Origin: Apodemus sylvaticus
Taxonomy: Eukaryota; Chordata; Mammalia; Rodentia; Muridae
NCBI RefSeq assembly: GCF_947179515.1
Contig: NC_067495.1
Location: 67,877,411 to 67,941,410, forward strand
Direction: 5' to 3'
DNA: 64,000 nt
Below the pieces are notes generated by a model that saw nothing but the letters and a program-made list of their open reading frames with translations, did no database searches and was not told where the DNA came from. The position numbers were made by a program, and so were the translations under genes. This document shows, piece after piece, positions 11,181 through 22,750 of this stretch (its first letter is position 1; every line of letters starts with the position of its first letter).

Positions 11181-12160
11181 TACCACTAAGGTGGTTGACT
11201 GACCAACCCATTTGGATTGCTATCACTTGGCAACAAACCAAGGAAATTGTGAAGCAATGCCCTACTTGTTCGTTATATAACCAGACTCCATTGGCTATGG
11301 AAACTAACCCCAAGGGTACCCAAAGAAATATTTGACAAATGGATGTCTACGATTTTACAGAGGTTGGCAAACTGAAATATGTGCACCATACTATAGACAC
11401 ATATTCAGGATGTCAATGGGCAACTGCATTACTGTCAGAAAAGGCTGATTCTGTAATTATACATTTGTTAGAAGTTATGGCCATTATGGGAATACCAACA
11501 CAAATTAAAACAGACAATGGGCTGGTATATATCTCTAATAAGTTGAAGCAGTTTTTTGAATATTACAATATAAAACATGTTAAAGGCATACCGCAAAATC
11601 CTACAGGACAAGCAACTGTGGAGAGATCCAATCGAACTCTAAAGGAGATACTTAATAGGCAAAAAGAATCAACAAGAACCCCCAAGGATAGATTGCATAG
11701 TAGCTTTCTAACCTTAAAATTTTATATGCCAATGAACAAAACACCACAGCTGCTGAAAGACATTGGACTGTAGAAAGAACTATTGAACTAATCCAGCCAG
11801 TTTACATTAAGGATATTCTAACATCAGAATGGAGAATGGGGAATGTGTTATGCTGGGGGAGGGGCTATGCCTATGTTTCCACAGGAAAAGAAAAACTGTG
11901 GGTTCCTTCCAAGTTGATAAAAATCAGACATGACAGCCGGGTGTGGTGGCACACGCCTGTAATCCCAGCACTTGGGAGGCAGAGGCAGGTGGATTTCGGA
12001 GTTCGAGGCCAGCCTGGTCTACAGAGTGAGTTCCAGGACAGCCAGGGCTATACAGAGAAACCCTGTCTCGAAAAACCAAAAAAAAAAAAAAAATCAGACA
12101 TGACAAAGGGAAACCTCCTGAAGACCTTGGCAAGAGAGAAGAAAAGGGAGACTAACACAA
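11181..12160 (+). pseudogene. pol relic: reverse-transcriptase stub fused to integrase
   Basis: A short phrase typical of the very start of class II RT (LRWLTDQPIWI, 11187-11219) runs at once into the N-terminal zinc-domain end of integrase (TKEIVKQCPTC, ending 11269). The RT and RNase H domains are therefore deleted. A TGA (about 11335) precedes the catalytic core. The core keeps the second Asp (11513-11515) and the Glu (11621-11623) exactly 35 residues apart, the DD35E spacing, and GHPYNP-like 'IPQNPTGQATVERSN'. A TAG follows at 11771-11773. The C-terminal DNA-binding domain (RGYAYVSTG, LWVPSKLIKI) is at about 11848-11920, after which a B1 SINE cuts the frame. Confidence 0.88.
11936..12090 (+). 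mobile_element. B1 SINE, sense, inside the integrase
   Basis: It starts GCCGGGTGTGGTGGC, has the box A/B-like 'gttcgaggcc', and ends in an A-run. The 15-bp TSD AAATCAGACATGACA flanks it exactly (11921-11935 and 12091-12105). B1 is a 7SL-derived, pol III-transcribed SINE mobilised by L1. Confidence 0.97.
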
Positions 12161-12940
12161 TCAACACAATACATGATGTATATGTGGTGATGCTTATATC
12201 TCTGTATATGGAGACAGTTCTGGACCTGGATGAGACTAAAATGTCTATACACAGCCATTAACACTTATTGGGTATTACATATCATCCTTTACAAGGACAT
12301 ATATACACAGCTATGTTGTAATTTGACTAGATGATCAAGCTAACCTGAGGAAAGGCAGTCAGTCATCTTGGAAAGGCAGTCAGTCATCTTTCTTTAATGA
12401 TCTTCATTGACCAGTCTGTGCCCCCTGCATGCTCTGTGTGAATGTCTTTACCTGTTTACTTGTTGCTTTTAAGTTTTGTATACCACAGGGATGAAAGAAG
12501 AGAAAGACAGCCCTGAAAAGATTCACACTCCAGGATGCTGAGATTCCAGGACCTTCCATTCCAGCTTTGCATTTGACTTTACTTCAACTACATCAAAACT
12601 GATTCTTTTAAAGACTTGCTTCCAGAACTTCACTTGCCTCTCCAGCCTTTCAGAATGTCATGGTCAAGATGTCATCTGACCTGGAGACATGAACTTTCTC
12701 ACCACATAGTGACTGGAAGGCAAATAATGCCAGCTAGCTCTCAAAATTTCTTATTTCCCTTTGGGCCCCCAGATGGGAATTCTTTGCCCCAATTCGGCTG
12801 GAAGCAGACAGAAGACAATCATCGTCCCAGTTCCTTATGTGGGGTGGATGGTTCTGATTATTTTAGGAATTATAGATATGTTATCATTTTAGGGATTCTT
12901 TACAAATGTAGCTTTGGACAGGGAGGGGACTAAATAACTT
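12106..12940 (+). other. 3' region of the ERVK-like provirus, content degraded
   Basis: The integrase tail continues for about 50 bases past the B1. A 'VVMLISLYMETVLDLDET' phrase at about 12187-12240 resembles the residual env-side frame of IAP-like elements. A hydrophobic stretch at about 12840-12900 could be the remains of an Env membrane anchor, but no Env is recognisable. A 20-base unit 'aaaggcagtcagtcatctt' is duplicated at about 12352-12388. The region ends at the TSD of a nested L1. Confidence 0.45.
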
Positions 12941-13355
12941 TTTTGTATATATATATTTTTTTTATTTTCTATATTCTTTGATTACATTCCAAATGCTTTC
13001 CCCCTTCCCAGTTCCCCCCCCTCCTCATATGTCCCATAAGTCCTCTTATCTCCATCCATTCTCCAACCATTCCCCCTCCCTTTTCTTTATCCTGGAACTC
13101 CCCTACAATGCTGGATCAAGCCTTTCTAGGATCAGGGCCCTCTTCTTCCTTCTTCATGGGAATCATTTGATATGCTAATTGTTTCTTCAGTATTCAGAGC
13201 TTGTACATTTACACAATGGAATACTACTCAGCAATTAAAAACAATGAATTCATGATTTTTTTAGGCAAATGGTTGGAACTGAATAATATCATCCTAAGTG
13301 AGGTAACCCAGTCACAAAAGAATACACATGGAATGCAATCATTGATAAGTGGGAA
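12941..13355 (-). mobile_element. Short L1 with inverted 5' part (twin priming)
   Basis: 12941-13195 is an L1 3' end on the minus strand (T-run, then the C-rich complement of the 3' UTR). From about 13204 the plus strand reads the ORF2 C-terminus (YTMEYYSAIK, WLELNNIILSEVTQSQK). The two parts face each other, which is the pattern of twin-primed reverse transcription. Near-identical flanks 'taaataactt' (12931-12940) and 'taaagaactt' (13356-13365) are the likely TSD with one mismatch. It interrupts the ERV tail. Confidence 0.85.
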
Positions 13356-13365
13356 TAAAGAACTT

Positions 13366-14300
13366 AAACTCGGGGATTTCTACCTTTCCTTTCCTCTTCT
13401 CTATCCTCCTTTTAGGTAAAGGAGAAGTGGGTGGAAAACAAAAAGGGGGATATAGTAATATCATAGAAATTATAGAAATAGACAAATAGGGTTAGGTTAG
13501 CAAATGTACTTTTAAGCAAAACATTACATAGTCAGATCTTACATTGGTAGAAGTCTTTATAATTAATACAAAGTTGAAGTTATAATCTCTTATATTGGTT
13601 CAGAATTTATTTGATGCAAATTTAAGGTTTTCATTGGTATAAATATATTATTGATATAAAACTTGGATTAATCTTGTTACTCCTATGTAGGCATTGTGCC
13701 TATATAACACATTTAAGAATACAAGACTTAGACCCAGTCCTTATATAATTGCTACTATAAACTGCTTTTAGATGATTAAGTAATACAAGTTAAGGGCCAG
13801 ATAGCAAACTCGTGGTTGTAGGGGTGTTCCTGTGTTATTTTGATTAGAAATGGCAGAGACAAGTCAAGGCTTAACAGTTCAGAATTGTTTTAGGTAGACT
13901 GATAGTCTTCAAAGGTGTCAGGAGTCCACAAAATATGATGTTTATTGACATTTCTTTATTAAAAATCATTTGACTGGAGACCTGTCTGCTCCTGATAGCA
14001 CCCCTTTCTTGAATTCAAAGAAGAACTTGAGCATCAATGGAGTTGCTTCAGTTGTGGCGAGACAGTCACCAGGCAAGAATTGCCTCATTTCATCTACAGA
14101 TAAATACTGTCCAAAAAAAAGGGACACACTATGCAGAATAGTTGACTGATAATCTCTGCCAAGACAGAGTAATCAGCCCTTTGAAATTCTGCATTACCAA
14201 GGTCTGTCAGATGATCCTGGGCCAGAATGCTGAAGAGTGATGCTCCAACGTTTTGGTGTATAGGGCCTGTCCAGGTGATCAATGGTCTCTATAAATTGGC
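13366..14300 (+). other. ERV tail or another rodent LTR-type repeat
   Basis: A purine-rich tract ending 'aaaaaggggga' (about 13430-13447) looks like a polypurine tract. The sequence after it does not match the 5' LTR at 2190. The block 13930-14300 reads like a common mouse dispersed repeat (for example 'caagaattgcctcatttcatctacag'), but I cannot name the family. No gene is seen. Confidence 0.35.
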
Positions 14301-15287
14301 TAAGTTTTAGAAGCTATATGTTGTGCTTCTCATACTTCCAGGTAATATTAATCATTCTTGGATTTCTGATGGGGTTGAAGACTAATAGTCTTATAGCCAG
14401 TCCAAACTGTTTAGCATTTAGAAAGATGATACAGATTTGAGAGGATGGTTTTCAAGTCCTCATAAAGATGGGATTTCAAAAGTCAGTAAGCCAATTATAA
14501 ACCTCATGGAAAAGCCTTACAAGTAGACTTTATCAAGTAAAATGTAGAATGTCAGAACTAAAAGATAAAGTAGAGGAATTTGACCATACAATCAAAGGAT
14601 GAAAAAAGAAAAATCAGGAAAGTACCATAGAACACTGTGAAGAAAGCCAAGCCATAGACTACCTAACAAAACACCAGTACAGGCCGTGAAAAACCTCCTT
14701 TTGAGTTGTTGGTATAGGAGTCCAAGCAGTCCCTAAACATAAAATAAACTATTGCTGTAGCCGATATTTTCTTTTCAGAAATCCATGTTGCCATTATTGA
14801 GGGCCTCACAAAATTTGAACACAGATTTTGTTGGATTTGAGCTGTATTTGACCCAAAATCTTTCTGTCTGACACACAGGATATACCTCCAGGCCTGAACC
14901 AGAACAGGTGAGACTCGCTAGTCTGGTTCAGGGTCTTAGTTGTGAAACCAAGTAAAGTTGTGAGGATTTGGATGAATACAGGCAGGGTAGTGTCAGGATG
15001 ACTCCCCAAGCTATGTTGAAACACAAGATGTGTTGTCCAGGCTGTGAGTAGATGATAGATATTGCTGAAGCAGCTGGGTGGGTGAATACAGTGTGAAGTC
15101 TAGGCCAAGCAGCACAGGTAATTACCAGTGCTTCCATGCCACATGCATTGGCTAGAAGGTCCCTGTTAAGATGAGGTCTATGATCTGGTGATCCTGAAGG
15201 CAGGAAAAGGGGTCAGGAAGAAATTACAATCCCTGGAAAGCTGCCATGGGACAAAACGATTGGGGTGGGGATGATTTGATTTGTTTT
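14301..15287. other. Unassigned sequence, probably old dispersed repeat
   Basis: No SINE or L1 boundary can be read with confidence and no open frame has a known domain. The phrase at 14530-14700 with 'gaagaaagccaagccatagact' reads like repetitive DNA. Two short minus-strand frames (14806-15024 and 14928-15137) overlap each other and have no recognisable content. Confidence 0.35.
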
Positions 15288-15470
15288 AAAGATTTATTTT
15301 CTTTTAAATCATATGTATATCTGTGTATCTGTATGAATGTATTACATGTGTCTATGGGTTCCGTAGGAAGCCAAAACCCTTAGAAGCCCTGGTATTGGAG
15401 TTCTAAGTAGTTTTGTGCTGGTTTTGTGCTATGAATTGTAATTGGACAAGTTGAGAGAATAACACATACT
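15288..15470 (-). mobile_element. B3 SINE, 3' portion (split by L1)
   Basis: It begins with the complement of an A-rich tail ('aaagatttattt'), then has diverged B3 body text on the minus strand ('acatgtgtctatgggttcc', 'tggagttctaagtag'). The missing 5' end of the SINE lies at 16372-16420, beyond the L1. Confidence 0.65.
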
Positions 15471-16371
15471 TTTTTTAATTTATTTTTTTATTGAATATTG
15501 TCTTCATTTACATTGCCAATGGTAAAACCTTTCCTGATATCCTCCCTCCCCTAAGACCCCAACCCCTCCCCTTCTTCCTTCCCCCTGCCTCCATGTATAT
15601 TTTCTCTCCACCCAACACACTCTCTCCTCCCCCCCCCTTTGTTTAGGCCTCTGTTGAGCCTTTACCTGACCAAGGAACATTCCTCCCACTGATGCCCAAC
15701 AAGGCCTTCCTCTGCCACATTTTTGGCTTGAACCATGTGCGCCACTTGGTTAATGGTTCAGTCCCTGGGAGTCTTGGGGTGTCTGGGTGTCTGAAATCAT
15801 TGTTCTTCCCATGGGGCTGTAAACCCCTTCAGCTCCTCCAGACCACCCTCCTGCTCCTCCATTGGGGACCCCACGCCCAGACCAATGGTTGGCTGCTAGT
15901 ATCTGCTTCTGTATTTGTAAGGTTCTGGCAGGGACCCTCCGGAGACAACCATGGCATGCTCCTTTTGGTATATACTTCTTGTTGTCCATAATAGTTTCAG
16001 GGTTTGTTGACTGTTTATAGGATGAATACCCGGGTAGGGCAGTCTCTGGGTGGCTTTTACTTCAGTCTCTGCTCCACACATTGTTTCCCTTATTGTTCCT
16101 GTGGCTATTTTGTTCCCTTTCTTAGAAGAACCTAAGCACCCTCACTTAAGCCCTCCTTCTTCTTGAGCTTGGTGAATTGTAACTTCTTTATTTTGAGGTT
16201 TTGGGCTAACATCCAATGCTTATTAGTGAGTGTTTACCATGTGTGTTCTTTTGTGATTGGGTTGCCTCACTCAGGATGACACTTTCTAGTTCCATCCATT
16301 TGCCTAAGAATTTCATGAATTCATTGTTTTTAATAGCTGAATAGTACACAATGGAGTACTTACTCAGCTAG
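15471..16371 (-). mobile_element. 5'-truncated old (Lx-type) L1 inserted in the B3
   Basis: A T-run, then a complete complementary 3' UTR (C-rich 15535-15650, then 'cccatggggctg', 'tctggcaggg'), then the ORF2 C-terminus near 16180-16345 (complement of SLISGY and EVTQ phrases). The flanks 'taacacatact' (15460-15470) and 'taacacacact' (16372-16382) form a TSD with one mismatch. At its 5' end 16334-16370 is a tiny inverted copy of the adjoining bases. About 900 bp in all. Confidence 0.85.
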
Positions 16372-16420
16372 TAACACACACTCTTAACCACTGTGTCATT
16401 TCCTTAGCCCTGATGACCTG
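16372..16420 (-). mobile_element. B3 SINE, 5' portion
   Basis: 'ctcttaaccactgtgtcatttcc' is the complement of the conserved 5' end of B2/B3 SINEs (tRNA-derived, with box A). It completes the B3 begun at 15288. Confidence 0.65.
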
Positions 16421-18199
16421 ATCTTAAGTGGTAAGAAGCCATAACATTGATCAATTCTTTTGTGTGTAGATACCCTATTTTAAAACGAATATTTATTGAA
16501 AACTATCTTTATTGATGAGTATTATTAGCTTGTTTATTGATAATCACTAATTTACAGATCAATAGGCCTACAATCAAACTTTTATTCCATGGATTTATGT
16601 GAGTTTATATGCCAATAACATATATTGTCAATTACTATAGCCTTATAAGCTTTGAAGTCAAGTTCTGTACTGCCCCTGACTCAGTTCGAGTTTTCAAAAT
16701 TGCTTTGATATAGATCTTCTGTTAATCCTTGTAAATTTAAGTTTAGAATTTTTATTTTCCTGCTACCAAATCCAGATAGCCATAGCCACAACAACCATCA
16801 AAAAGAAAACAAAATAAATAAAATAGAAAGAAAAGAAATCCCAAATTGTCCTAAAACATTCCAGCTAATTGAAGTTAATACCAAATTGAAATGGTCATTC
16901 CCACAAAAACTGGAATTAATCTTTTGGATGCAAGGATGACGGAAAATACATAAATATGTTATGATCCATAAAATTATCATGACACAGAATAAAAAAAAAC
17001 AGTTGGTTTTGTATTTTCATTTGATTTTAGCTTGGTGGGTTTTGTTCTTTTTGGATTCTTTCTTTCGTTTTGTGTTCTTTTATTTTATTTTCCTTTGTTT
17101 TTGCAGGTTTTGTTGTTGTATTAGGGTTTGTTTGCACTTTTCCAGATTCATCAAGTTAACATAAGGAATAACATTATGTGAACATTTCATATAAAACCAC
17201 AAAATTACTTCATAAAATTTGACAAAAGCTCCCATCAAATTACCCACAGAAGGAATAAACTTTGACCAAATTAAGATTCATATGACAAATAGTATATACA
17301 AAATGTCTAGAAGATGAAAACTTTTACTCGAAAATACAAAACTCATTATTCTCATTTTACTACACAAGCAACTCATAATGTTTAAGTTTAACCTTTCCAT
17401 GGCAGTGCTACTGTGCATTTATTAGATTGTGAGGGCATAAATGTAGTCAGTGGTCTATTAATGTCATTAATGGCCATACCAAAATTAACTATTAGGAGAT
17501 GGAGCACAGTTGAGGGAGTACTTCACTGAGGTCATACCTTTGAAGGATGGATCTTGCACCCACTCTGTTCTCATTCTTTTTCTTGATTTCTACAATCTGA
17601 GCAATTATTCTCTGACATGCTTCTTTGGAATGTTTCAGTGTGCTATAGATGTACAAGCAATGAAATCAGGTGATGATAGACTACAAATTCAAGTTAAATC
17701 AATAAAACAAGAAAATGCTTACCCAAAATTACAAAGCAGAAAATAAAACTGTCTATTTTCAAATGGTGTGATTTTACATACAGAAAAAGCTCTTGCAGAT
17801 TCTACTTATAAAAACTGTTTAACTATTAAGCTCACTGAAGACATAGTATATAAACTCAACCTAACCATTTAAACAGTATTTCTATCCTTTAAAGCAATTT
17901 TACTTACAATAGCTACTAAAATCATAAATGAACTTTGGAAATAAACTTATTAAATGAAGTGAAACTAGTGAAGAATGAAAAATATAGAACATTGATAAGA
18001 GAAGTTAAGAAATTAAGACAAAAACATTTAAAAATTATAGGAATATTTGCATTTTCATACAAATCCTACAAATCCATAGATTTCCATTAGAATGAATGCA
18101 TAATTACTTACCATTAGTATTTAAAACATGATTATTTAAATATTTAAACAATTTAAAGTATTTAAATCTGATTATGTTCTTGTTTATCTTTTTTGAACA
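16421..18199. other. AT-rich sequence, no gene seen
   Basis: No clear repeat and no recognisable protein. 17030-17120 is T-rich on the plus strand. The open frame at 17510-17746 contains an acceptor-like 'tttctttggaatgtttcag' before 17640, but there is no matching donor or known protein text, so I do not call an exon. Confidence 0.45.
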
Positions 18200-18700
18200 G
18201 AACATTGTTAAAGTATAAGAATAGTACTTGTTGTTTTTGTGTTTTGATTTTTATCTTGCAAGTTTATATTTGGGTAGGATCCTAATGTTTTTTGTATATA
18301 GTATGGTATGGTAAGGAAATTTAACTAGTTTGTCTAATATGCATCTTGTCAGTGTACACAATTGCCTAATTGCCCTGGCTAGCATTCTAGTACTGTGGTG
18401 TGAACACTGTTTTCTTTTACCTGATTTCACAGAAAACAATTTTAACCTTCCTTTGTTTAGCAAAATGTTAGCTTCAAGTTTGTGATATATGGCATGTAGC
18501 ATGTTGGGATACCTTCCCTTTGAGGAAAATCCATAAAATCATTTTTTAAATTATTAAAAGGTCTTTCATTTTATAATTTTAATGATTTTTGCATATGTTG
18601 ATATGATTACATGCTTGTCTTTTATTCTGTTAAAGTAGTGTCTTGCTTTTGTTATTTATATTGAACCATGCTTTCTTCTTTATGATACACTAACAGCTAT
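18200..18700 (-). mobile_element. Ancient L1 ORF2 relic
   Basis: Minus-strand text near 18250-18500 keeps a faint RT signature (KLFSVKSGKRKQCS where L1 has KSGTRQGCPLS, then LARAIRQ). Flanking words also fit L1 RT. Heavily diverged, with no tail and no TSD. Confidence 0.65.
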
Positions 18701-19124
18701 TCAACGGGACTTAAGGACTGTTCAGTAGAAGGGATTCTTTATGTATTATTATATAGCTTTAGAAGCATTTGGGTCTGAACTTTGAAATAAAGGTTTTAAA
18801 TATTCCCTTTTATTACATTTTTAAATGATTTTCAAATGACAAGGGTTATTTTTTTTAAAAATATTTGGAAAAACTCAGTAATGAAGTAACCAACTCCTGG
18901 ACTTTTCTAAAATAGAAAGTTATAAATATCAATCCAAAGTCTGTTTTTCAGTCAATTCAGATTTTATTAATTCATATTTCAAATCTGTAAAATGCAATGT
19001 CTTCCATATTATATAATTGGTTGAAATATCATATGTGATTTATAGTACTGTTATGATCTGTTATTTCTGTGATATGTGTTAGTTTTCCTGTTGAATGATT
19101 TTTTTTCAATTTTTGAAATATCTT
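18701..19124. other. AT-rich sequence, no gene seen
   Basis: No repeat boundary or recognisable coding content. Confidence 0.45.
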
Positions 19125-19476
19125 TTATCCTTTTTAAAATCATTTATTTATTTATTATTGAATATATTCTTCATTTACATTTCAAATGTTATAAACTTTT
19201 CCCATTTCCCCCTACCAGAAAATTCCCCACCCATCCTCTCAACTCTGCGTCCAAGAAGATGCCCCACCGCCCAACCCGCTCCCACATACCCCCCCATTGA
19301 TTTCCCCATTTATTCGCCTCCCTGTCCACCCTCTGTTCCACATTGAATATCTCCTCCCTGCTGCCCCCCAGGCTCCATAAGGATGCCTCTACCACCCACT
19401 TCCCACCCCTCCAGACCTCTAAACTCCCTAGGGCCTCCAGTCTCTTAAGGTTGAGGTTCATCTTCTCTGACTGAAC
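19125..19476 (-). mobile_element. L1 3' end (3' UTR)
   Basis: A T-run with 'attgaatatattcttcatttacatttcaaatg', the standard complement of a mouse L1 tail, then C-rich complement of a G-rich 3' UTR. It stops abruptly at 19476, where RT text begins, so the C-terminal half of ORF2 is missing. This is either an internal deletion or the junction of two fragments. Confidence 0.75.
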
Positions 19477-20250
19477 CCTGATTTCTTTCTCAGCCTGCTT
19501 ATCATATTTATAATCAGGGCTAATGATTTAAATTACTTTTATATCTCTTTTGCTAAAGTTGTTTATCAGCTGTACAAGTTATCTGGTAGAATTTTGGTGA
19601 TCAGTTATCTATATTATCATATGTTCTACAACTTCTTTCTTTTCAATCTGTATCCCCTTGATCTCATTTTATTGTTTTATTGTTCTAGCTAGAACTTCAA
19701 GTACTATATTGAATAGATAGGGAAATACTGAGCAGCCTTTTCTTGTCCTTGATTTTAGTGGGATTGCATCAACTGCCTCCCCACTTAATTTGATGTTGGC
19801 TATTTACTCACTTGGTGTATATACCTTTTATTTTGTTTTGGTATGTGTTTTGAATCCCTGATCTCTTCAAGACTTTTAACATGAACGGGTATGAGATTTT
19901 GTCAAAGACTTCGTGAGCATCTAATGAGATGATCCTGTGACTTTTCTTTGAGCTTGCTTGTATATTGCATTAGATTGGTGGACTTTCTTATACTGAACCA
20001 TCCATGCATTCCTGGGATGAAGCCTACCCCTCAATAGCATGCAAGACATCTTTCCAGGATCTTTTAGAGTCTCTATTGAGAAGTTAGGTATAATTCTGCT
20101 AGGTCTGTATATATTACTGAGCCTTTTTCCTTTACAGCTTTTAATATTTATTGTTCTGCATATTTACTGTTTAATTATTATTTGGTGAGAGTATTTTCTT
20201 TTCTGGTTCAATATATTTGGTATCATGTAGGCTTCTTGCATATGATCATC
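19477..20250 (-). mobile_element. L1 relic: ORF2 RT part joined to ORF1 part
   Basis: Complement of the AEKEIR and FADD-region words, then 'ggaatgcatggatggttcagt' (complement, near 19990-20020). From about 20130 the words are those of ORF1 (complement of 'gaagcctac', 'aaagctgtaaagg'). The endonuclease and most of the RT N-terminus are missing, so the fragment carries an internal deletion. No open frame survives. Confidence 0.7.
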
Positions 20251-20529
20251 TTGGACTGGAATCTTTACTATTTTCTATTCCTATTATTCTCTTCCAGGGC
20301 CACTGGACTCCTCTTCCTAACACTGCACTGCTGACTGGTGACTCTTCCATGATACTCATCTGATATTTTTCTTTTAAATTAAAGCAAATGAAGGGTCCAA
20401 AAAATGTAACATTAGCATAATACCTGAGCATAGAGATCTTAATGCTTTGATAAACAATATTCTATGATATTTAATTCACAAGACATATGGTAGGGGCAAA
20501 GACTGCTAGAATTATAAGTCTTTGCCCCT
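20251..20529. other. Unassigned sequence
   Basis: No feature is recognisable. Confidence 0.4.
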
Positions 20530-21600
20530 ACATCAAGAGAAATGTGTTATAACATGGCTGCTTCAGCTTTATGATCTTTAGCTGTGCTTATGAAAACATT
20601 TAAGGCCCCTTCTGCCACTGCCTGCCCTTTCTGCTGGGGCAGACTCTTGCCAAGTCTGCCACAGTGAAGATACCATCTCCTGATACTCCCTAGAGAACCA
20701 GCCACACTCAGGGCATTTGGTAAGAACCCCCTTCCAACTCTGGAGGCCCAGAGCTACTGCTGGGTGTCCCACAGTTACCCAGCAACCACCAACCCCCCCT
20801 GCCCTCCCAAATACAACACCCCTTCCATTCCTTCTGCCCCTTCCAGTGCCACCTGTCCTTTCTGTTGGGGCAGACTCTTGTGAGGTCTACCACAGTGAAG
20901 TCACCATCTCCTGATACTTCCTAGAGAACCAGCTACACTCAGGGCATTTGAGAACAAGCTGCAGTCAGGGATTTTGGAGTGCAGAGAGGCCTGGGAACAC
21001 AGGAGAGCTGGTTTTCCAGGAAGGCATACATACCTATGTGCATAGAGAGAATGGGAATACTAGGAGTACAGATACTCAGGCTTGCAGGACAGATAAGCCA
21101 CTGTCAGAGACAGCAAGAAAAATTAACACCAGAGATAACAAAATGGCAAAAGGCAAACACAAGAACATTACCAACAGAAACCAATGCAATATGGCACCAT
21201 CCAAACAGTTCTCCCACAACAGCAAATCCAGGATACCCCAACATAACAGAAAAGCAAGAGCTGGATTTAAAATCATATCTCATGATGATGATAGAGAACT
21301 TCCAGTGGGACATAAGTAACTCCTTAAAGAAACACAGGATAACATGGGTCAACAAATAGAAACCCCATAAAGTGGAAACACAAAAATCCCTTAAAGAATT
21401 TCAGGAAAACACAAACAAACAAGTGAAGGAATTGAACAAAACTACCCAGAATCTAAAAATGGAAGTAGAAACAATAAAGAAAACACAAAGTGAGACATCT
21501 CTGGAGATATAAAACCTTGGAAAGAATTTAGGATTCATAAATGTAAGCATCAACAACAGAATACAAGAGATAAAAGAATCTCAGTTGCTGCGATGGTCAA
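20530..21600 (+). mobile_element. L1 5' end: two monomer-like units and start of ORF1
   Basis: The phrase TGGGGCAGACTCTTG occurs at about 20635 and 20866, and 'accagc(c/t)acactcagggcatttg' follows each, giving a tandem unit of about 231 bp. This monomer differs from the other L1 5' ends in the window. ORF1 opens at the ATG at 21143 (MAKGKHKNITNRNQ). It is frameshifted near 21240-21320 and traceable to about 21590, where L1 similarity ends without a tail. The 3' part has been lost. Confidence 0.8.
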
Positions 21601-22734
21601 ACTTGGGTTTGACAATTGAGCTTCTGTAATTGGTGCTTTTATTGTAAAGCCCATTTTTAGCAACCATTTCATGATGGCTTTAATCTCCAGTTGTAGTCAG
21701 TGTCAAAAGTCTAGGTTGTTGGTGACACTTGCAAGATCACTACTTCTGAGATAATTCTCTACATTACACAGAGAGGAGTTATTTGGCTTCTCAGTCTTTG
21801 CTGTTTTAAATGTGTGTCCCACTTTCTCTTATCAAGATCACTCCCTGGTTCTGTAGGTCTCTGGATGAGTTAGGAAAAGTATCTTGTTTAACTGATAAAA
21901 ACTTCTCAAAATTGTCTTGAGTCCTCCCTGAAACAAGACTTTCATTGGGACTTTCATTCCTGAGCCATCCAAAGTTCCTTTGCTCAAAGTCTTTCTTCTT
22001 GTGTAACTTGTGAGAAAATCAGACTATGTGACAGAATCTCTTTACAGGGCTTTTGATTTCAGTTTTCTTTATAGCTTTAAGAATTCAAAAGAGTCAAAAA
22101 AGAGTGAAATTAGGTAGGTATCAATGTAGGGGTATATGAGGAATTGTAAGAGAGAAAAGAACATGAATAAAATATACTGTGTTTAGAGAAAACCATTCAG
22201 GCTTGCAAGTACTGAGATCCTCTACATTAAAAAAAAAGAAATGTCCATTTACATTTATTACCATTTTAAATTAGATAATTTTTGTTGATGAATATCAGTT
22301 CCTCAAGAGATTAGTAATTTTAAATAGTTTATGCACTTCTCCAGCATCTTCCTAGGGTGATACAATCTTATATGTTTTTGTCATTGTCCATTTTTTGTGC
22401 TTTTGAATCTTTTCAAAAATGATCTTTGCCCTTTCCAACATCTGAAGTATTTTTCCTTCAGTAGTTCCATAGTTTTGGAATTTAAGTTTTCAATTCATTT
22501 TTAGTTGAGCTTCATAACTAGGGCAAGGTGGGAGAACATGCTTTCATGCCTCTGCAGATGGATATCCAATTCTATAGCATGATTTCCTGAAAATAAGTAT
22601 CCTTTCCCATAACATGTATTCATGGAAATGGTCTAAAATTGACTGATTTTAAATACATGGATTATTTCTCAGTTTTCTATTCTTTTTGGTTAGTTGTGAG
22701 GGTTTGGGAGTTTATGCTATGGCTGTTTAGAATT
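21600..22734 (-). pseudogene. Possible antisense retrocopy of an unidentified gene (left part)
   Basis: On the minus strand several stretches read like protein with balanced composition and few stops. One is about 60 residues between about 21960 and 21770 (begins DFEQRNFGWLRNESPNESL). Another lies near 22590-22500 (DIHLQRHESMFSHLALVMKLN). Frameshifts and stops separate them. I do not recognise the parent. The sequence would continue at 25472-25728, across a later L1 insertion. No poly(A) is visible at the left edge, where an L1 fragment abuts. A chance reading of AT-rich DNA is possible. Confidence 0.25.
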
Positions 22735-22750
22735 AAAAGGAATGGAATTT
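22735..22750. repeat. Left TSD of the L1 at 22751-25455
   Basis: AAAAGGAATGGAATTT recurs without mismatch at 25456-25471. Confidence 0.93.

Larger units (their letters stand above)
2190..14300 (+). mobile_element. Degraded class II (ERVK, IAP/MYSERV-like) provirus with nested insertions
   Basis: Reading left to right: LTR (2190-2592), a primer site resembling the tRNA-Lys class (2600-2612), a gag start (2753), then after a nested 6.1-kb L1 the rest of gag (9043-10490), protease (about 10735-11010), a stub of reverse transcriptase joined to integrase (11181-12160), and a 3' region of unclear content. The integrase is closest in wording to IAP/betaretroviral integrases, which with the Lys-type primer site places the element in class II. 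Every gene has stops, frameshifts or deletions. The 3' limit is uncertain: no copy of the 5' LTR is visible downstream, so the 3' LTR is missing or the tail belongs to another repeat. Nested elements (2928-9029, 11936-12090, 12941-13355) inserted later. Confidence 0.75.

Noticed and set aside
13366..14300. 3' LTR of the ERVK-like provirus
   Set aside because: A purine tract precedes it, but the sequence does not match the 5' LTR at 2190-2592.
17510..17746. Possible exon with an acceptor-like 'tttctttggaatgtttcag'
   Set aside because: No matching donor, no conserved protein text and no neighbouring exon.
22677..22750. C-terminal end of the long minus-strand RT frame
   Set aside because: These codons lie outside the TSD in host DNA; the frame stays open by chance.
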